This document shows positions 23,163 through 32,372 of a DNA stretch of 64,000 bases, piece by piece (position 1 is the stretch's first letter; each line of letters opens with the position of its first letter). Location: contig AYSC01000012.1 of the NCBI GenBank assembly GCA_000503195.1, positions 35,299-99,298 of the forward strand, given 5' to 3'. The DNA comes from Blastomonas sp. CACIA14H2. GTDB taxonomy: Bacteria; Pseudomonadota; Alphaproteobacteria; Sphingomonadales; Sphingomonadaceae. The position numbers and the translations under genes are program-made. The notes under the pieces are model-generated. The model had not been told where the DNA came from, did no database searches, and worked only from the letters and a program-made list of their open reading frames with translations.

Positions 23163-24364
23163 CACACGGCCTCCACGTTGATCGTCTCGACCACGTTGCG
23201 CATATAGCCCGCAGGTTGCCAGAGCGGCTCCATCGGCTGCGTCTCGCCGCTCGAGCATTCGGCGCGAACGCGCAAGGTGTGCTGCCCCTTGGTGAGCGTC
23301 AGCCCCAGCTTCCATTCGCGGAACGAATAGCGCCCCAGATCCTCGCCGAGCCTGGCCTCCTGCCAGTTCCGGCCGTTATCGGGCGAGACGAGCACGCGCT
23401 TGATGGGATCGCCACCGCTGAACGCGATCCCGCGCAATTCCGTCGTCCGTTTGGCGCTGACCTGCGCGCCATCGGCGTGGCTGGTCAGGAACGAGCGCAC
23501 GTTGAACCGGGCGATCGGCACGGTCTTGTCGGGCTTGGTGCCAGGCTCGACGCAGCGGCAGTCATTTTCGGGAATGCGATAGGCGGTCTTCATCCAGTAA
23601 CCGTCGAACTCCTTGTCGACGACGGTGATCTCGCTGAGATGCTTGACCCAATAGGTACCGAAATGGCCGGGCACGACGAGGCGCAGCGGATAGCCGTTGA
23701 GGAAAGGCAGTTCCTCGCCGTTCATCGCAAAGGCGACCATCACCTCGCCATCGCGGGCATGATCGATGTCGAGCGCCTTGACGAAATCGGCAATGCCATC
23801 GGCCGGCGGATTGTCGAGCCCGTTGAAGGTCACCTGGCGCGCGCCCGAGCGAACCCCGGCCTTGTCGAGCAGGTGCTTGAGCGCGACGCCCTGCCAGCGC
23901 GCATTGCCCATCGCACCATGGCCGAGCTGGCCGCCCGCCACCCGCGGCGTGACGAAACCGCGACTGTTCCCCGAGCACTGGTTGACCGCAACGATCTCGC
24001 TCACCGGAAAGTCGCGCCGCAGCGATTCGAGGCTGATCTGCAGCGGCTTCTCGACATGCCCGCCGATGGCGAGGCGGAAGCTGCGTGGATCGATTTCGGT
24101 GGGGAGACCAGACAGATGATAGCGCACGAAAAACGCGTCATTGGGCGTCAGCAACCCGTCATGGAACACGCTGAACGGCGTTTCGAGCTGCGGCGGGCGG
24201 CTGGTGAGCAGAATCATCTCGCGCTTGCCGGGCAGTTGCACCAGCGGGCGCGTGCCATTGGCAAAGGGCAGGGTAATGCTCTTGCCGCCCGCTGCCTTGC
24301 CGGCCGCGCCAATCAGCGCTGCGCCCGCGCTCGCGACGAACAGCCGCCTGTCAATTCCGCTCAT
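23162..24364 (-). CDS. sorA: Periplasmic sulfite dehydrogenase, molybdopterin subunit (SorA-like)
   Basis: 400 aa. A twin-arginine leader (DRRLFVASAGAALIGAAG, residues 5-22) exports the folded protein. The sulfite-oxidase molybdopterin domain carries the molybdenum-ligating Cys130 in VNQCSGNSRG and later NGYPLRLVVPGHFGTYWVKH. The C-terminal Mo-co dimerisation domain has SPDNGRNWQEA and ETQPMEPLWQPAGYMRN. It oxidises sulfite to sulfate, reducing the adjacent cytochrome c. GGGGAG lies before ATG 24364. In this island it detoxifies and gains energy from sulfite released from SQ. Confidence 0.93.
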   Translation of the reverse strand: MSGIDRRLFVASAGAALIGAAGKAAGGKSITLPFANGTRPLVQLPGKREMILLTSRPPQLETPFSVFHDGLLTPNDAFFVRYHLSGLPTEIDPRSFRLAIGGHVEKPLQISLESLRRDFPVSEIVAVNQCSGNSRGFVTPRVAGGQLGHGAMGNARWQGVALKHLLDKAGVRSGARQVTFNGLDNPPADGIADFVKALDIDHARDGEVMVAFAMNGEELPFLNGYPLRLVVPGHFGTYWVKHLSEITVVDKEFDGYWMKTAYRIPENDCRCVEPGTKPDKTVPIARFNVRSFLTSHADGAQVSAKRTTELRGIAFSGGDPIKRVLVSPDNGRNWQEARLGEDLGRYSFREWKLGLTLTKGQHTLRVRAECSSGETQPMEPLWQPAGYMRNVVETINVEAV

Positions 24365-24412
24365 TCCGCTCCCCTATCGTCAGTATGTCCACCGTTAGCC
24401 AGAAAGCGCTGC

Positions 24413-24967
24413 TCAGGCAAGAAAGGCGGCATATTGCTGACGCCAGAGCGCCACTTCGGCGGCCAGTTGCGGCGGTGCCTCGGCGCCTGACAGCACGATC
24501 TGCGACACGTCGTTCTCAGGATGCATCAGCATCTTGCGCTGGCCGTCGCTGAACCAGACCGCGATCGGCCGATCACACAGCGCATCGAGCACGTGCGCCG
24601 CCATGCCACTGGCCACGGCCTTGCTGCCCGGCAGTGCGAGGACGGTCAGCGCGATCGCTTCGAACGGATGGCGCGCCGCGCGGTTGAAGCTGACCGAGAC
24701 GATCAGCCCGGACCGGTCGGGCCGCGCCTCGTCGGGGAGCGCGGCGACCCTGCGCCACGCGCAGAACCAGGTGCGGCAGATGGTCGGGCGCACCGCGTGA
24801 ATGCTACATCCGGTGGCGGAAAGCTGTGGGCAGGGCGTGCCGGCGGGCTTCTTCAGATCGGGCGTGTCGACCTTCAGCGTCACGCAGCATGCGGTGCAAC
24901 CGCCGCATTCGCGATCCGGCAGCACCGGGCCCAGCAACAGGGTTTCCAGATCGGGATGGTCTGCCAT
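24413..24967 (-). CDS. YkgJ-like CxxCxxCC metal-binding protein
   Basis: 184 aa. The N-terminal CGGCTACC motif, followed by further cysteines (GTPCPQL, GCSIHAVRPTICRTWFC), defines the YkgJ/UPF0153 family, thought to chelate zinc or an iron-sulfur centre. Function is unknown. ATG 24967 (MADHPDLETL) is chosen over an upstream TTG at 24988. It is 48 bp upstream of sorA on the same strand, so it could share its transcript, though nothing in the sequence links it to sulfite oxidation. Confidence 0.85.
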   Translation of the reverse strand: MADHPDLETLLLGPVLPDRECGGCTACCVTLKVDTPDLKKPAGTPCPQLSATGCSIHAVRPTICRTWFCAWRRVAALPDEARPDRSGLIVSVSFNRAARHPFEAIALTVLALPGSKAVASGMAAHVLDALCDRPIAVWFSDGQRKMLMHPENDVSQIVLSGAEAPPQLAAEVALWRQQYAAFLA

Positions 24968-25027
24968 CCGGGCAATCTGGCGGTGCAATCGGCCATGCGC
25001 AAGCCTGCTACCGCCGCGCCGCCGCGC

Positions 25028-26143
25028 TCAGCGCCAGTGAATCCACTCGCCATAGGGGTGGCAGGTGGCCAGGAACCGCTGCTCGCCGCCCGGCCAGCTG
25101 GTCAGCGACAGCCGTACCTCGCTGCGGTCGGGGGTCCATTCCAGGCTGATCCAGGCAAGCGGTGTTCGCTCGGTCGCAAACTGACCCGACTGGACGATGA
25201 TCTCCGCCAGCCGGGCGCGTTGCGGTTCGGGAAGATATTGGCGGAACATCGAATGAAACACGACGCGGCAGGTGTCGGCAGCCTGCGGCGCGGCCAGCCT
25301 GGCGGCCACCCAGGCGATCGCCTCGGCCTTTTCGATCTGCGGCAGATGGTGGCGCGCGATATCGAGCGCGCGCTCGAGCCGCTCGATCCGATGGCGCTGA
25401 TCGGCCCAGATAAAGGCGAGCAGCCGTTCGCGGCTATCGGCATCCTGCGCGTCGAGCGGGTGCAGATCGGCACCACAGGCGGACAGGATTTCGACCGGGG
25501 CCGCCACCGGCCGCGGGCCGCGCCATTCGGGTGCGATTTGCAGCGCGGAAGCCTGGTCGCCGACACGAGTGCCCCCCAGATCGAAGCCATAGCGACCGAG
25601 ATTGAGGTTCAGGCCGCAGCTGGTGCCGAGTTCGAGCAGCTCGAAGGGGAGGCCGAATTTGTCCGCGGCGATCATCAGCGCCGACATCAGCGCAGCCGAT
25701 CGCCCGACCTCATTGGTCTGGGTGGGGTCGCGCAGCCACTGCAGGATGAAACTGTCGCATTGCGACAGCGCAGCCGCGAGCGCGCGGTCGTAATCGGCAT
25801 GCTCGCCCCGGTACAGCGCGCTGAGCTCGGGCACGATGCCGCGCCGCGCCACGGCATGCAACGCACCGTTCAGCCGCATCGCAAGCGCTGCCGCAGCACG
25901 GTCGCCGGGCCAGCTGGCGATCACGGCTTCGGTCATCGGAGCGTGCGCCAGCTGCCGTTCTGCGGCTTCGAGCACATTGCCGACAAAGTCCGATCCGAGC
26001 GATCGGCAGATATCGGCCTGGCGGGACAGTTCGGCATGCGCGGGTAACCGAACGAAAGGCCGTAACTCGGACGTTTCGGGGGTGCGTGGGCGCGATGGCC
26101 GCGCTGTATCGGCGATAACCTGAGTAGAAATGAGTGCAGCCAT
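25028..26143 (-). CDS. DUF2332 family protein
   Basis: 371 aa. The conserved block LLELGTSCGLNLNLGRYGF near residue 165 resembles an S-adenosylmethionine-type glycine loop. Together with RRGIVPELSALYRG and FHSMFRQYLP it marks the DUF2332 family, for which no function is established. The protein appears cytoplasmic, without signal or membrane helices. ATG 26143 is preferred; TTG 26155 is possible. Confidence 0.85.
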   Translation of the reverse strand: MAALISTQVIADTARPSRPRTPETSELRPFVRLPAHAELSRQADICRSLGSDFVGNVLEAAERQLAHAPMTEAVIASWPGDRAAAALAMRLNGALHAVARRGIVPELSALYRGEHADYDRALAAALSQCDSFILQWLRDPTQTNEVGRSAALMSALMIAADKFGLPFELLELGTSCGLNLNLGRYGFDLGGTRVGDQASALQIAPEWRGPRPVAAPVEILSACGADLHPLDAQDADSRERLLAFIWADQRHRIERLERALDIARHHLPQIEKAEAIAWVAARLAAPQAADTCRVVFHSMFRQYLPEPQRARLAEIIVQSGQFATERTPLAWISLEWTPDRSEVRLSLTSWPGGEQRFLATCHPYGEWIHWR

Positions 26144-26615
26144 GATTCTCGCCAACGACCCAGCCGGCAGACACTCCCGACCCCGGCAAACTGGCTAGGT
26201 AATCAGCGTAAACAAGCAGTTAACGGAAGAAGGGCGAGGGAGAAGCCGCGCGCACCGGCGGCGCGCCGGCCCGGTCCGGGCGCCGGCGCGACCCGACCCG
26301 CGGCACGCTCCTTGCGCTGCAGACCCGATCTGCGCGTCTGTGACGCCCTCGATTCAGGCTGCGACAGAGGCCCCAAACTGCCGTGGGCCTGCGCAGGTAA
26401 CCACGCGTCCGCCAGCCGCCATCCGGGCACGATCGGCCGAGCAGAGGCGTCTGCGGCTGAACCGCTCGACGCTACGTAACCGGCGGATTTTGCAGGGTTT
26501 TTGGAAGCACCGTTCGCATCCGGATATCGCCGAATCTTGGTCAATCGCCGTTAACCACGCTTTAATTGGAATCCCATAGTCCGGGCTTCGGAGGCTATTA
26601 CAGCAGGGGCATTTC
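26144..26615. other. Intergenic region between divergent genes
   Basis: About 470 bp without a convincing gene. The left half contains a very GC-rich, hairpin-prone tract near 26250-26300. The right half, nearer the TonB receptor, is less GC-rich and presumably carries its promoter. No clear operator or RNA element was recognised. Confidence 0.5.
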
Positions 26616-29102
26616 ATGCATTCTTACAAGTACCGAGTAACTACTGGCACGTCCTTTTTCGTCATGGCGATGGTGGCCATGGCCGCGCCCGCCGGAGCGC
26701 AGGAATCCAAGCCGATGACGGCCTGGGAGGCGAGCCGGACCGTCGATGAAGGCGATATGGTCACGACCGGCGTGGCGCGCGGACGCGACCGGCTGAACAG
26801 CGCCACCTCGACCAGCGCCATCAAGGAAAACGACATCATTTCCATCGCGCCGCGATCACTGGCCGAACTGTTCCGCAATATCCCGGGCATTCGCGTCAAC
26901 GCGAGCACCGGCGAGGCGGGCAACAGCTACACCGTGCGCGGCCTGCCGCTGGTCAATGACGGTGCCAAATATATCCAACTGCAGGAAGATGGCCTGCCGG
27001 TGCTCGAGTTCGGCGACCTGCTGACATTGACGCCCGACATCTTCATCCGCGCCGACCTCAATGTCGCGCAGGTGGAATCGATCCGCGGCGGCTCGGCCTC
27101 GACCTTCGCATCGAATGCGCCGGGCGGGGTGATCAACCTGATCTCCAAGACCGGCGAGGTCGAAGGCGGATCGATCATGGGGACGATCGGCCTCGACTAT
27201 GAAAGCTATCGCACCGATTTCGATTACGGCGCGCGGCTGGGCGACGGCTGGCGCTTCCATGTCGGCGGCTTCTATCGCGAGGGTGAAGGTCCGCGCGAAA
27301 CCGGCATGAACTCGATGCGCGGCGGCCAGGTGAAGTTCAACGTCACCAAGCAGTTCGACGGCGGCTATATCCGCGTTTACGGCAAGCTGCTCGATGATCG
27401 CGCACCCAGCTTCATCAACACGCCGCTGCTGGTGACGGGCACCAATGCCGATCCCAGCTTTGCCGATCCGCGCGGGCTCGACAGCCGTACCGATTCGCTG
27501 CTGTCGCCGAGCCTGCCGAACTCGCTGCGTCTCGGTGCCTCGGGCTCGCCGACCCGCGAGAATCTGAGCACCGGCACGCACGCCAAGGCCAAGGCGCTGG
27601 GCTTCGATGCGCAGTTCACGCTGGGCGACTGGTCGGTGACCAACCGCTTCCGCTATGCCGACCAGTCGCTGCGCAGCGTGATCCTGTTCCCGTCGGCGAC
27701 CGCACCGGCCGCTGCCTTCGCCACCCGCTTCGGTGGCCCGGGCGCGACGCTGAGCTTCGCCGCCGGTCCCCGCGCCGGCCAGGCGTTCGACGGATCGGGC
27801 AACGGTCTGCTGACGCTGTCGTTCATCGCGGATTCCGATGCACCCGATGTCAGCAACATGACCAATGACCTGCGCGTCAGCCGGGTCTGGACCATCGGCG
27901 GCGGTGACCTCACCACGACGGCGGGGCTCTATCGATCGAGCCAGGAATATGTGTCGGAAATCGGCTTCACCACTTTCTTCCAGGATGCGGTCGGCGGTGG
28001 CCGTTCGGTGCCGATCAACCTGCGTACCGCCACCGGCATTCCGGTGACCGACGGCGGGGTGCTGGTCTATGGCAGCGCCGGCGGCTTCGGCAACTCGAAG
28101 AACACCGACATGACCTATCAGGTCACCGCGCCGTTCGGGTCGTTCAACTATGCCAAGGGCAAGATCGCGATCGGCGGTTCGATCCGCTGGGACAATGTCC
28201 GCGCGCGCGGCAACATCATCAACGATACCGGCGCGCGCCCGTTCGACATCAACGGCAATGGCACGATTTCGGTGCCGGAAGGCCGCGTGACGTTCATCCC
28301 GGTCGGCGTGACCTTCCCGGTGAACTACAATCACGACTATGTGTCCTACTCGCTCAGCACCAATGTCCGCGTGTCCGAGCCATTCTCGGTCTTCGCACGC
28401 TATAGCCGCGGCGGACGTGCCGGGGCTGACAAGATCCTGTTCACGCCTGCGGTCAGCACCGTCACCGGTGCGCTGGTCAACAGCGTTGCGGGCCATGACG
28501 TGCTGCGCCAGGCCGAGATCGGGCTGAAATACCGCCAGAACGGCATCGTGCTGAACCTGACGGGCTTCTACGCGCTCACCGACGAGACCAATTCGCAGCT
28601 GCTGACCAACCCGGCCACGGGGCTGACCCAGCTGGTGACTGTTGCGCGGTCGTACAAGGCCTATGGTCTGGAGTTCGAGGGCGGCATCCGTCGCGGTCCG
28701 TTCAGCGTGACGGCGCATGCGACCTATACCGAAGCGGAGATCGACGCGGCGGAAAACCCCGCGCTGGTCGGCAACACCCCGCGCGGCCAGCCCAAGCTGC
28801 TCTACGGCATCCGCCCGCAGTTCGACAGCGACATGGTCTCGGTCGGCGTCAATGTCATCGGCACGACGGGCAGCTTTGCGCAGGACGTCAACCTGATCCG
28901 GCTGCCGGCCTTCACCACCGTGGGCGCCTTTGCTCAATTCCGCCCGATGGAAAGGCTCGAGTTCAGCGTGAACGCGAGCAACCTGTTCAACGAACGGGCC
29001 ATCACCAGCATCTCGGAAGGGTCTATCCCCGCATCGGGCGTGGTGATGGCGCGGACCATGTACGGCCGCACGGTGTCGGCTTCTGCACGGTTCTTCTTCT
29101 GA
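26616..29102 (+). CDS. TonB-dependent receptor of unknown ligand
   Basis: 828 aa. A signal peptide (to about PAGAQ, residue 29) is followed by a long linker with a weak TonB box around DMVTTGVARGRD, and a plug with SLAELFRNIPGIRVNAS, YTVRGLPL, VESIRGGSASTFASNAPGGVINLISKTG. A full barrel ends in SASARFFF. It transports a siderophore, cofactor or carbohydrate across the outer membrane. It has no sugar genes next to it; instead a chemoreceptor follows by 97 bp, which may sense the same compound. The barrel is longer than that of the SQ-locus receptor. Confidence 0.9.
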   Translation: MHSYKYRVTTGTSFFVMAMVAMAAPAGAQESKPMTAWEASRTVDEGDMVTTGVARGRDRLNSATSTSAIKENDIISIAPRSLAELFRNIPGIRVNASTGEAGNSYTVRGLPLVNDGAKYIQLQEDGLPVLEFGDLLTLTPDIFIRADLNVAQVESIRGGSASTFASNAPGGVINLISKTGEVEGGSIMGTIGLDYESYRTDFDYGARLGDGWRFHVGGFYREGEGPRETGMNSMRGGQVKFNVTKQFDGGYIRVYGKLLDDRAPSFINTPLLVTGTNADPSFADPRGLDSRTDSLLSPSLPNSLRLGASGSPTRENLSTGTHAKAKALGFDAQFTLGDWSVTNRFRYADQSLRSVILFPSATAPAAAFATRFGGPGATLSFAAGPRAGQAFDGSGNGLLTLSFIADSDAPDVSNMTNDLRVSRVWTIGGGDLTTTAGLYRSSQEYVSEIGFTTFFQDAVGGGRSVPINLRTATGIPVTDGGVLVYGSAGGFGNSKNTDMTYQVTAPFGSFNYAKGKIAIGGSIRWDNVRARGNIINDTGARPFDINGNGTISVPEGRVTFIPVGVTFPVNYNHDYVSYSLSTNVRVSEPFSVFARYSRGGRAGADKILFTPAVSTVTGALVNSVAGHDVLRQAEIGLKYRQNGIVLNLTGFYALTDETNSQLLTNPATGLTQLVTVARSYKAYGLEFEGGIRRGPFSVTAHATYTEAEIDAAENPALVGNTPRGQPKLLYGIRPQFDSDMVSVGVNVIGTTGSFAQDVNLIRLPAFTTVGAFAQFRPMERLEFSVNASNLFNERAITSISEGSIPASGVVMARTMYGRTVSASARFFF

Positions 29103-29199
29103 TGCGCTGCCTGCCCCGGGACATCGCACCAGCCGCCGCGCGGCTGTCACCGTGCCCCGGGGCGGGCGCCCATTTCACCTGGACCACAAAGGCTTGATC

Positions 29200-31035
29200 A
29201 TGCTGAACAAACTGAACATTCCCCGGAAGCTCAGCCTGTCCTTCCTGATGATTTGCAGCTCTGCGGCGCTGATGATGATCGTTTTCGCCATCAATCTGTG
29301 GATGATCCAGTCGTCGACGGAGCAGAACAACCATTCGCAGCTCATCTATGGCAAGGTCCAGGTGCTGGAGACCTCGCTGCTGCGCCAGAACAGCCAGTTT
29401 CGCGGCTTTCTGGTGACCGGCGACGAAAGCTATCTGAAATCCTATTACGAGGGCCGCGACGAATATGACGCCGCCGCCAAGGAGCTCGAAACGCTGATCG
29501 TCAACCCGGCGCACCTCAAGCTGCTCGAGGAAGCGCGCAGCGAAACGCTGGCCTGGCGCAAGAACTGGGGCGACCGGCTGATCCAGTGGACGCAGCAGGG
29601 GCGTCGCGAGGCGGCGGTCGAGGCCGTGCAGAATGCCGGCAAGGCGGTGCTGGTGAGCAAGGCGGTGCTGCCGCTGCGCGATATCCGCGACGCCGAACTC
29701 GCCTCGATCGAGAAGAACTCGGCGCGGCAGGATTCGGCGCTGACCTCGGCGATCATCGCGCTGGTGCTGGGCGGCATCGCGCTGATCGGGATCGCGATCG
29801 GTCTTGCGGTTGCGCTCAGCCGTGCCATCGCGCTGCCGATCACGCGGCTCACCGACGCCATGGCGAGCCTCGCTGCAGGCAAGAATGCCATTGATGTCGA
29901 TGTGAACCGCCCGGACGAGCTGGGCGACATGGCGCGCGCCGTGGTCGTGTTCCGCGATGCCGCGGTCGCCAAGGCCCGCGCCGACGAGGAGCAGGCCAAT
30001 GTCGTGACCGCGCTGGGCAAGGGGCTGGAGGCGCTCGCATCGGGCGACATGACCTATCAGATCACCGAACCGTTCGCGGCCAATTACGACGGCCTGCGCC
30101 TGACCTTCAACCGCACGGTCGAGGGTCTGGAAAGCAGCCTGTCGAGCGTCGCCAGCTCGGCGCAGAGCGTACACAATGGTGCGGGCGAGATCCGCGCCGC
30201 GTCCGAGGACCTGTCGCAGCGCACCGAGCAGCAGGCGGCCAGCCTCGAGGGCGCCGCGAGCGCGATGGACAAGGTGACCGGCATGGTCGGCGATTCCGCC
30301 AGCAGCGCCAAGACCGCGCGGATCGAGATCGACACCGTGCACAAGGACGCCAATGAAGGCGGCCAGGTCGTGGACAAGGCGGTGAGCGCGATGGATGCGA
30401 TCGAGCGCAGCTCGCAGGAGATCGGCCAGATCATCAACGTCATCGACAGCATCGCCTTCCAGACCAACCTGCTGGCGCTCAACGCCGGGGTCGAGGCGGC
30501 GCGTGCGGGCGAATCCGGCAAGGGCTTCGCGGTCGTCGCCAACGAGGTCCGCAGCCTCGCGCAGCGCTCGGCCGATGCGGCGAAGGACATCAAGGCGCTG
30601 ATCACCGCGTCGAGCGAGCAGGTGCAGGAAGGCGTGGGCCTCGTGGCCGAGACCGGCAAGATGTTCGACCGCATCATGGGCCGCATCGGCGATGTCAGCC
30701 GGATGGTGGCGGAGATTGCCGACAATGCCGAAACCCAGTCGTCCAACCTGCGCAGCGTCAACGCTTCCGTCGGCGACATGGACAAGATGACCCAGCAGAA
30801 CGCCGCGATGGTCGAGGAAACCACCGCCGCCGCGCGCACGCTGGCATCGGAGGCTGACGAGCTCGCCTCGCTGGTCGGCCGCTTCCGGCTGAAGACCACG
30901 CATGGCCGCGCCGTCGGCCCGGCAGCCGCTACAGGCTTCAGCCGCCCGGCCGCCAAGCCCCGCCCGATGCCGCGCACCAGCGGCAACCTGGCGCTGAGCC
31001 CGGTCGCCGATGACGATGACTGGAGCGAGTTCTGA
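29200..31035 (+). CDS. Methyl-accepting chemotaxis protein
   Basis: 611 aa. TM1 lies at about residues 15-36, followed by a helical periplasmic sensor (about 37-185) with an early 4HB/CHASE3-like pattern (RGFLVTGDESYLKSYYEGRDEY). TM2 is near 186-210, then a HAMP domain, and the cytoplasmic signalling hairpin with IAFQTNLLALNAGVEAARAG and GFAVVANEVRSLAQRSA. The tail ends in acidic DDDDWSEF without a typical receptor-methylase pentapeptide. It relays ligand signals to CheA/CheW. The closeness to the receptor gene suggests co-transcription; the AAAGG before ATG 29200 sets the start. Confidence 0.9.
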   Translation: MLNKLNIPRKLSLSFLMICSSAALMMIVFAINLWMIQSSTEQNNHSQLIYGKVQVLETSLLRQNSQFRGFLVTGDESYLKSYYEGRDEYDAAAKELETLIVNPAHLKLLEEARSETLAWRKNWGDRLIQWTQQGRREAAVEAVQNAGKAVLVSKAVLPLRDIRDAELASIEKNSARQDSALTSAIIALVLGGIALIGIAIGLAVALSRAIALPITRLTDAMASLAAGKNAIDVDVNRPDELGDMARAVVVFRDAAVAKARADEEQANVVTALGKGLEALASGDMTYQITEPFAANYDGLRLTFNRTVEGLESSLSSVASSAQSVHNGAGEIRAASEDLSQRTEQQAASLEGAASAMDKVTGMVGDSASSAKTARIEIDTVHKDANEGGQVVDKAVSAMDAIERSSQEIGQIINVIDSIAFQTNLLALNAGVEAARAGESGKGFAVVANEVRSLAQRSADAAKDIKALITASSEQVQEGVGLVAETGKMFDRIMGRIGDVSRMVAEIADNAETQSSNLRSVNASVGDMDKMTQQNAAMVEETTAAARTLASEADELASLVGRFRLKTTHGRAVGPAAATGFSRPAAKPRPMPRTSGNLALSPVADDDDWSEF

Positions 31036-31067
31036 CTTACTGCCGAGAGGCGCAAGAGAACGGGAGG

Positions 31068-31101
31068 AGGGGCCGGGCTGGCGACAGTCCGGCCCCTTTT
31101 T
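31068..31101 (+). terminator. Rho-independent terminator after the chemoreceptor gene
   Basis: AGGGGCCGGGCTG, loop GCGA, CAGTCCGGCCCCTTTTT: a strong stem-loop with T-run, 33 bp past the stop. Confidence 0.88.
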
Positions 31102-31360
31102 ATCTTATACTTTTTGGAAGTGCTATAGGCGCTTGGCGGTCGGGCGCGCTGCAAGCTGCTTTTGGTGACGTTCATAATCCGCCCCGCGGGGTCAAATGGG
31201 TTTGTTGGCAGCGGTGCATGAGGTGCCGTACGCAGTTCTGGTCTAAGGACGGGGTGCGCTTGCAACTCTGCACGGGCCAGAATGGATGCCGCCGCCTCGA
31301 GAATCGCTTTCAAAGTCGGGGTCAGTTTAAATCAGGTTTCTCGGCGCTTTGCGCATGACG
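31102..31360. other. Gene-poor, compositionally different stretch
   Basis: No supported gene. By eye the sequence is clearly less GC-rich than the surroundings and continues so into the hypothetical gene to its right. Small plus-strand frames here overlap that gene antisense and are not credible. Confidence 0.45.
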
Positions 31361-32044
31361 CTATTGTATCGTGTGAAAGCGCTCAAACCAATCATCACAG
31401 GCCACACAAATTATTGCTGTGCAATGAAAAAACGCTTCAATTGTTTCAGCGAAATCCTCGATAACATGGTTAGGGTCTGTGGGGCCAATAAAGCCCTCAA
31501 TCATTCCGGTTCGTTCGTCTTTCAAGCGGATCGCAGCGTGCATATGGCGGCTCGAAAAGTGTATGAGTCCGCTCGTGTTCTTGTAAACCGAATCTACCCA
31601 AGCGTTTTGGCTCTTAATCTTTTCCCTTAAATAGCGATCCGACATCTGTTCGCCGTCAGCGGCTTTCATACGATCAACCTGTTCGCCTGCGAAAACTCGT
31701 GCAGCAAAGTCCTCAGGATCGGCAACCCAGTAAAGCGCATATAGCCGAAGGACAGTATCTAACTGCAATCGCAGGAGCGCTGCGGCTACGAGCCAGTTCA
31801 GGTCCTTGATACAAGACCGAAATGCCCTAGCCTGAGCAAGGGAGCGCCTCGCAATTCCCATAAGGTATAGATGTTGGCAGCCGAACGCTCGGTTAGGCAT
31901 GTGGTGTTGAAACACATCCAGCAGGTCGCGCTCAGCACGGCGGAGGTTGTCAAGCGCTTGCTCCGCGGCACCTAACTGCTCTGACGAATCATCAGTTTGC
32001 ATGGATGCGAAGATTGCACGCTCAGTGGCCGACGACCACTGCAT
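31361..32044 (-). CDS. Hypothetical, all-helical protein in atypical DNA
   Basis: 227 aa, soluble and rich in helix-forming residues; no family recognised. Notable segments are QALDNLRRAERDLLDVFQHH, LNWLVAAALLRLQLDTVLRL and NTSGLIHFSSRHMHAAI. The helical layout faintly recalls HEPN or abortive-infection type proteins, and an R-x5-H spacing (RAFGCQH) occurs, but this is too weak for a call. Codon use is visibly more AT-rich than in neighbours, and the gene lies 89 bp from the 3' end of tRNA-Lys, a common insertion site, which together suggest horizontal acquisition. No integrase or transposase is present. Confidence 0.7.
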   Translation of the reverse strand: MQWSSATERAIFASMQTDDSSEQLGAAEQALDNLRRAERDLLDVFQHHMPNRAFGCQHLYLMGIARRSLAQARAFRSCIKDLNWLVAAALLRLQLDTVLRLYALYWVADPEDFAARVFAGEQVDRMKAADGEQMSDRYLREKIKSQNAWVDSVYKNTSGLIHFSSRHMHAAIRLKDERTGMIEGFIGPTDPNHVIEDFAETIEAFFHCTAIICVACDDWFERFHTIQ

Positions 32045-32132
32045 TCACAATCTTATGACCGACTTATGTGCCAAGCTTTCCCACGAACGCTGCACAAAAC
32101 TTGCTGGAACTGACCCGTTCTGAGGGGAAAAA

Positions 32133-32208
<76 letters not shown>

Positions 32209-32372
32209 ATCCATCCTTGGCAGGTCGGCTCGAATCAGCCGCCGCCGGGAGAGCGCTGCCTATATAGGATCGGAGACGGATGGGAAGAGCCTTTTTTGGC
32301 TTTTCGTGCAGAATTTTGACGGCGGGGTTCGGGGGACCCGAGCACGCCTCGCGATCGCACGCTGTGACGCGA

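Noticed and set aside
26856..29150. A minus-strand open frame of about 764 codons across the second TonB receptor
   Set aside because: It mirrors the receptor gene. The composition is typical of an antisense shadow, and there is no ribosome site or family motif.
31361..32044. Possible HEPN-type toxin or abortive-infection protein
   Set aside because: Only an R-x5-H spacing and general helicity support it. No antitoxin partner is adjacent, so it was left as hypothetical.
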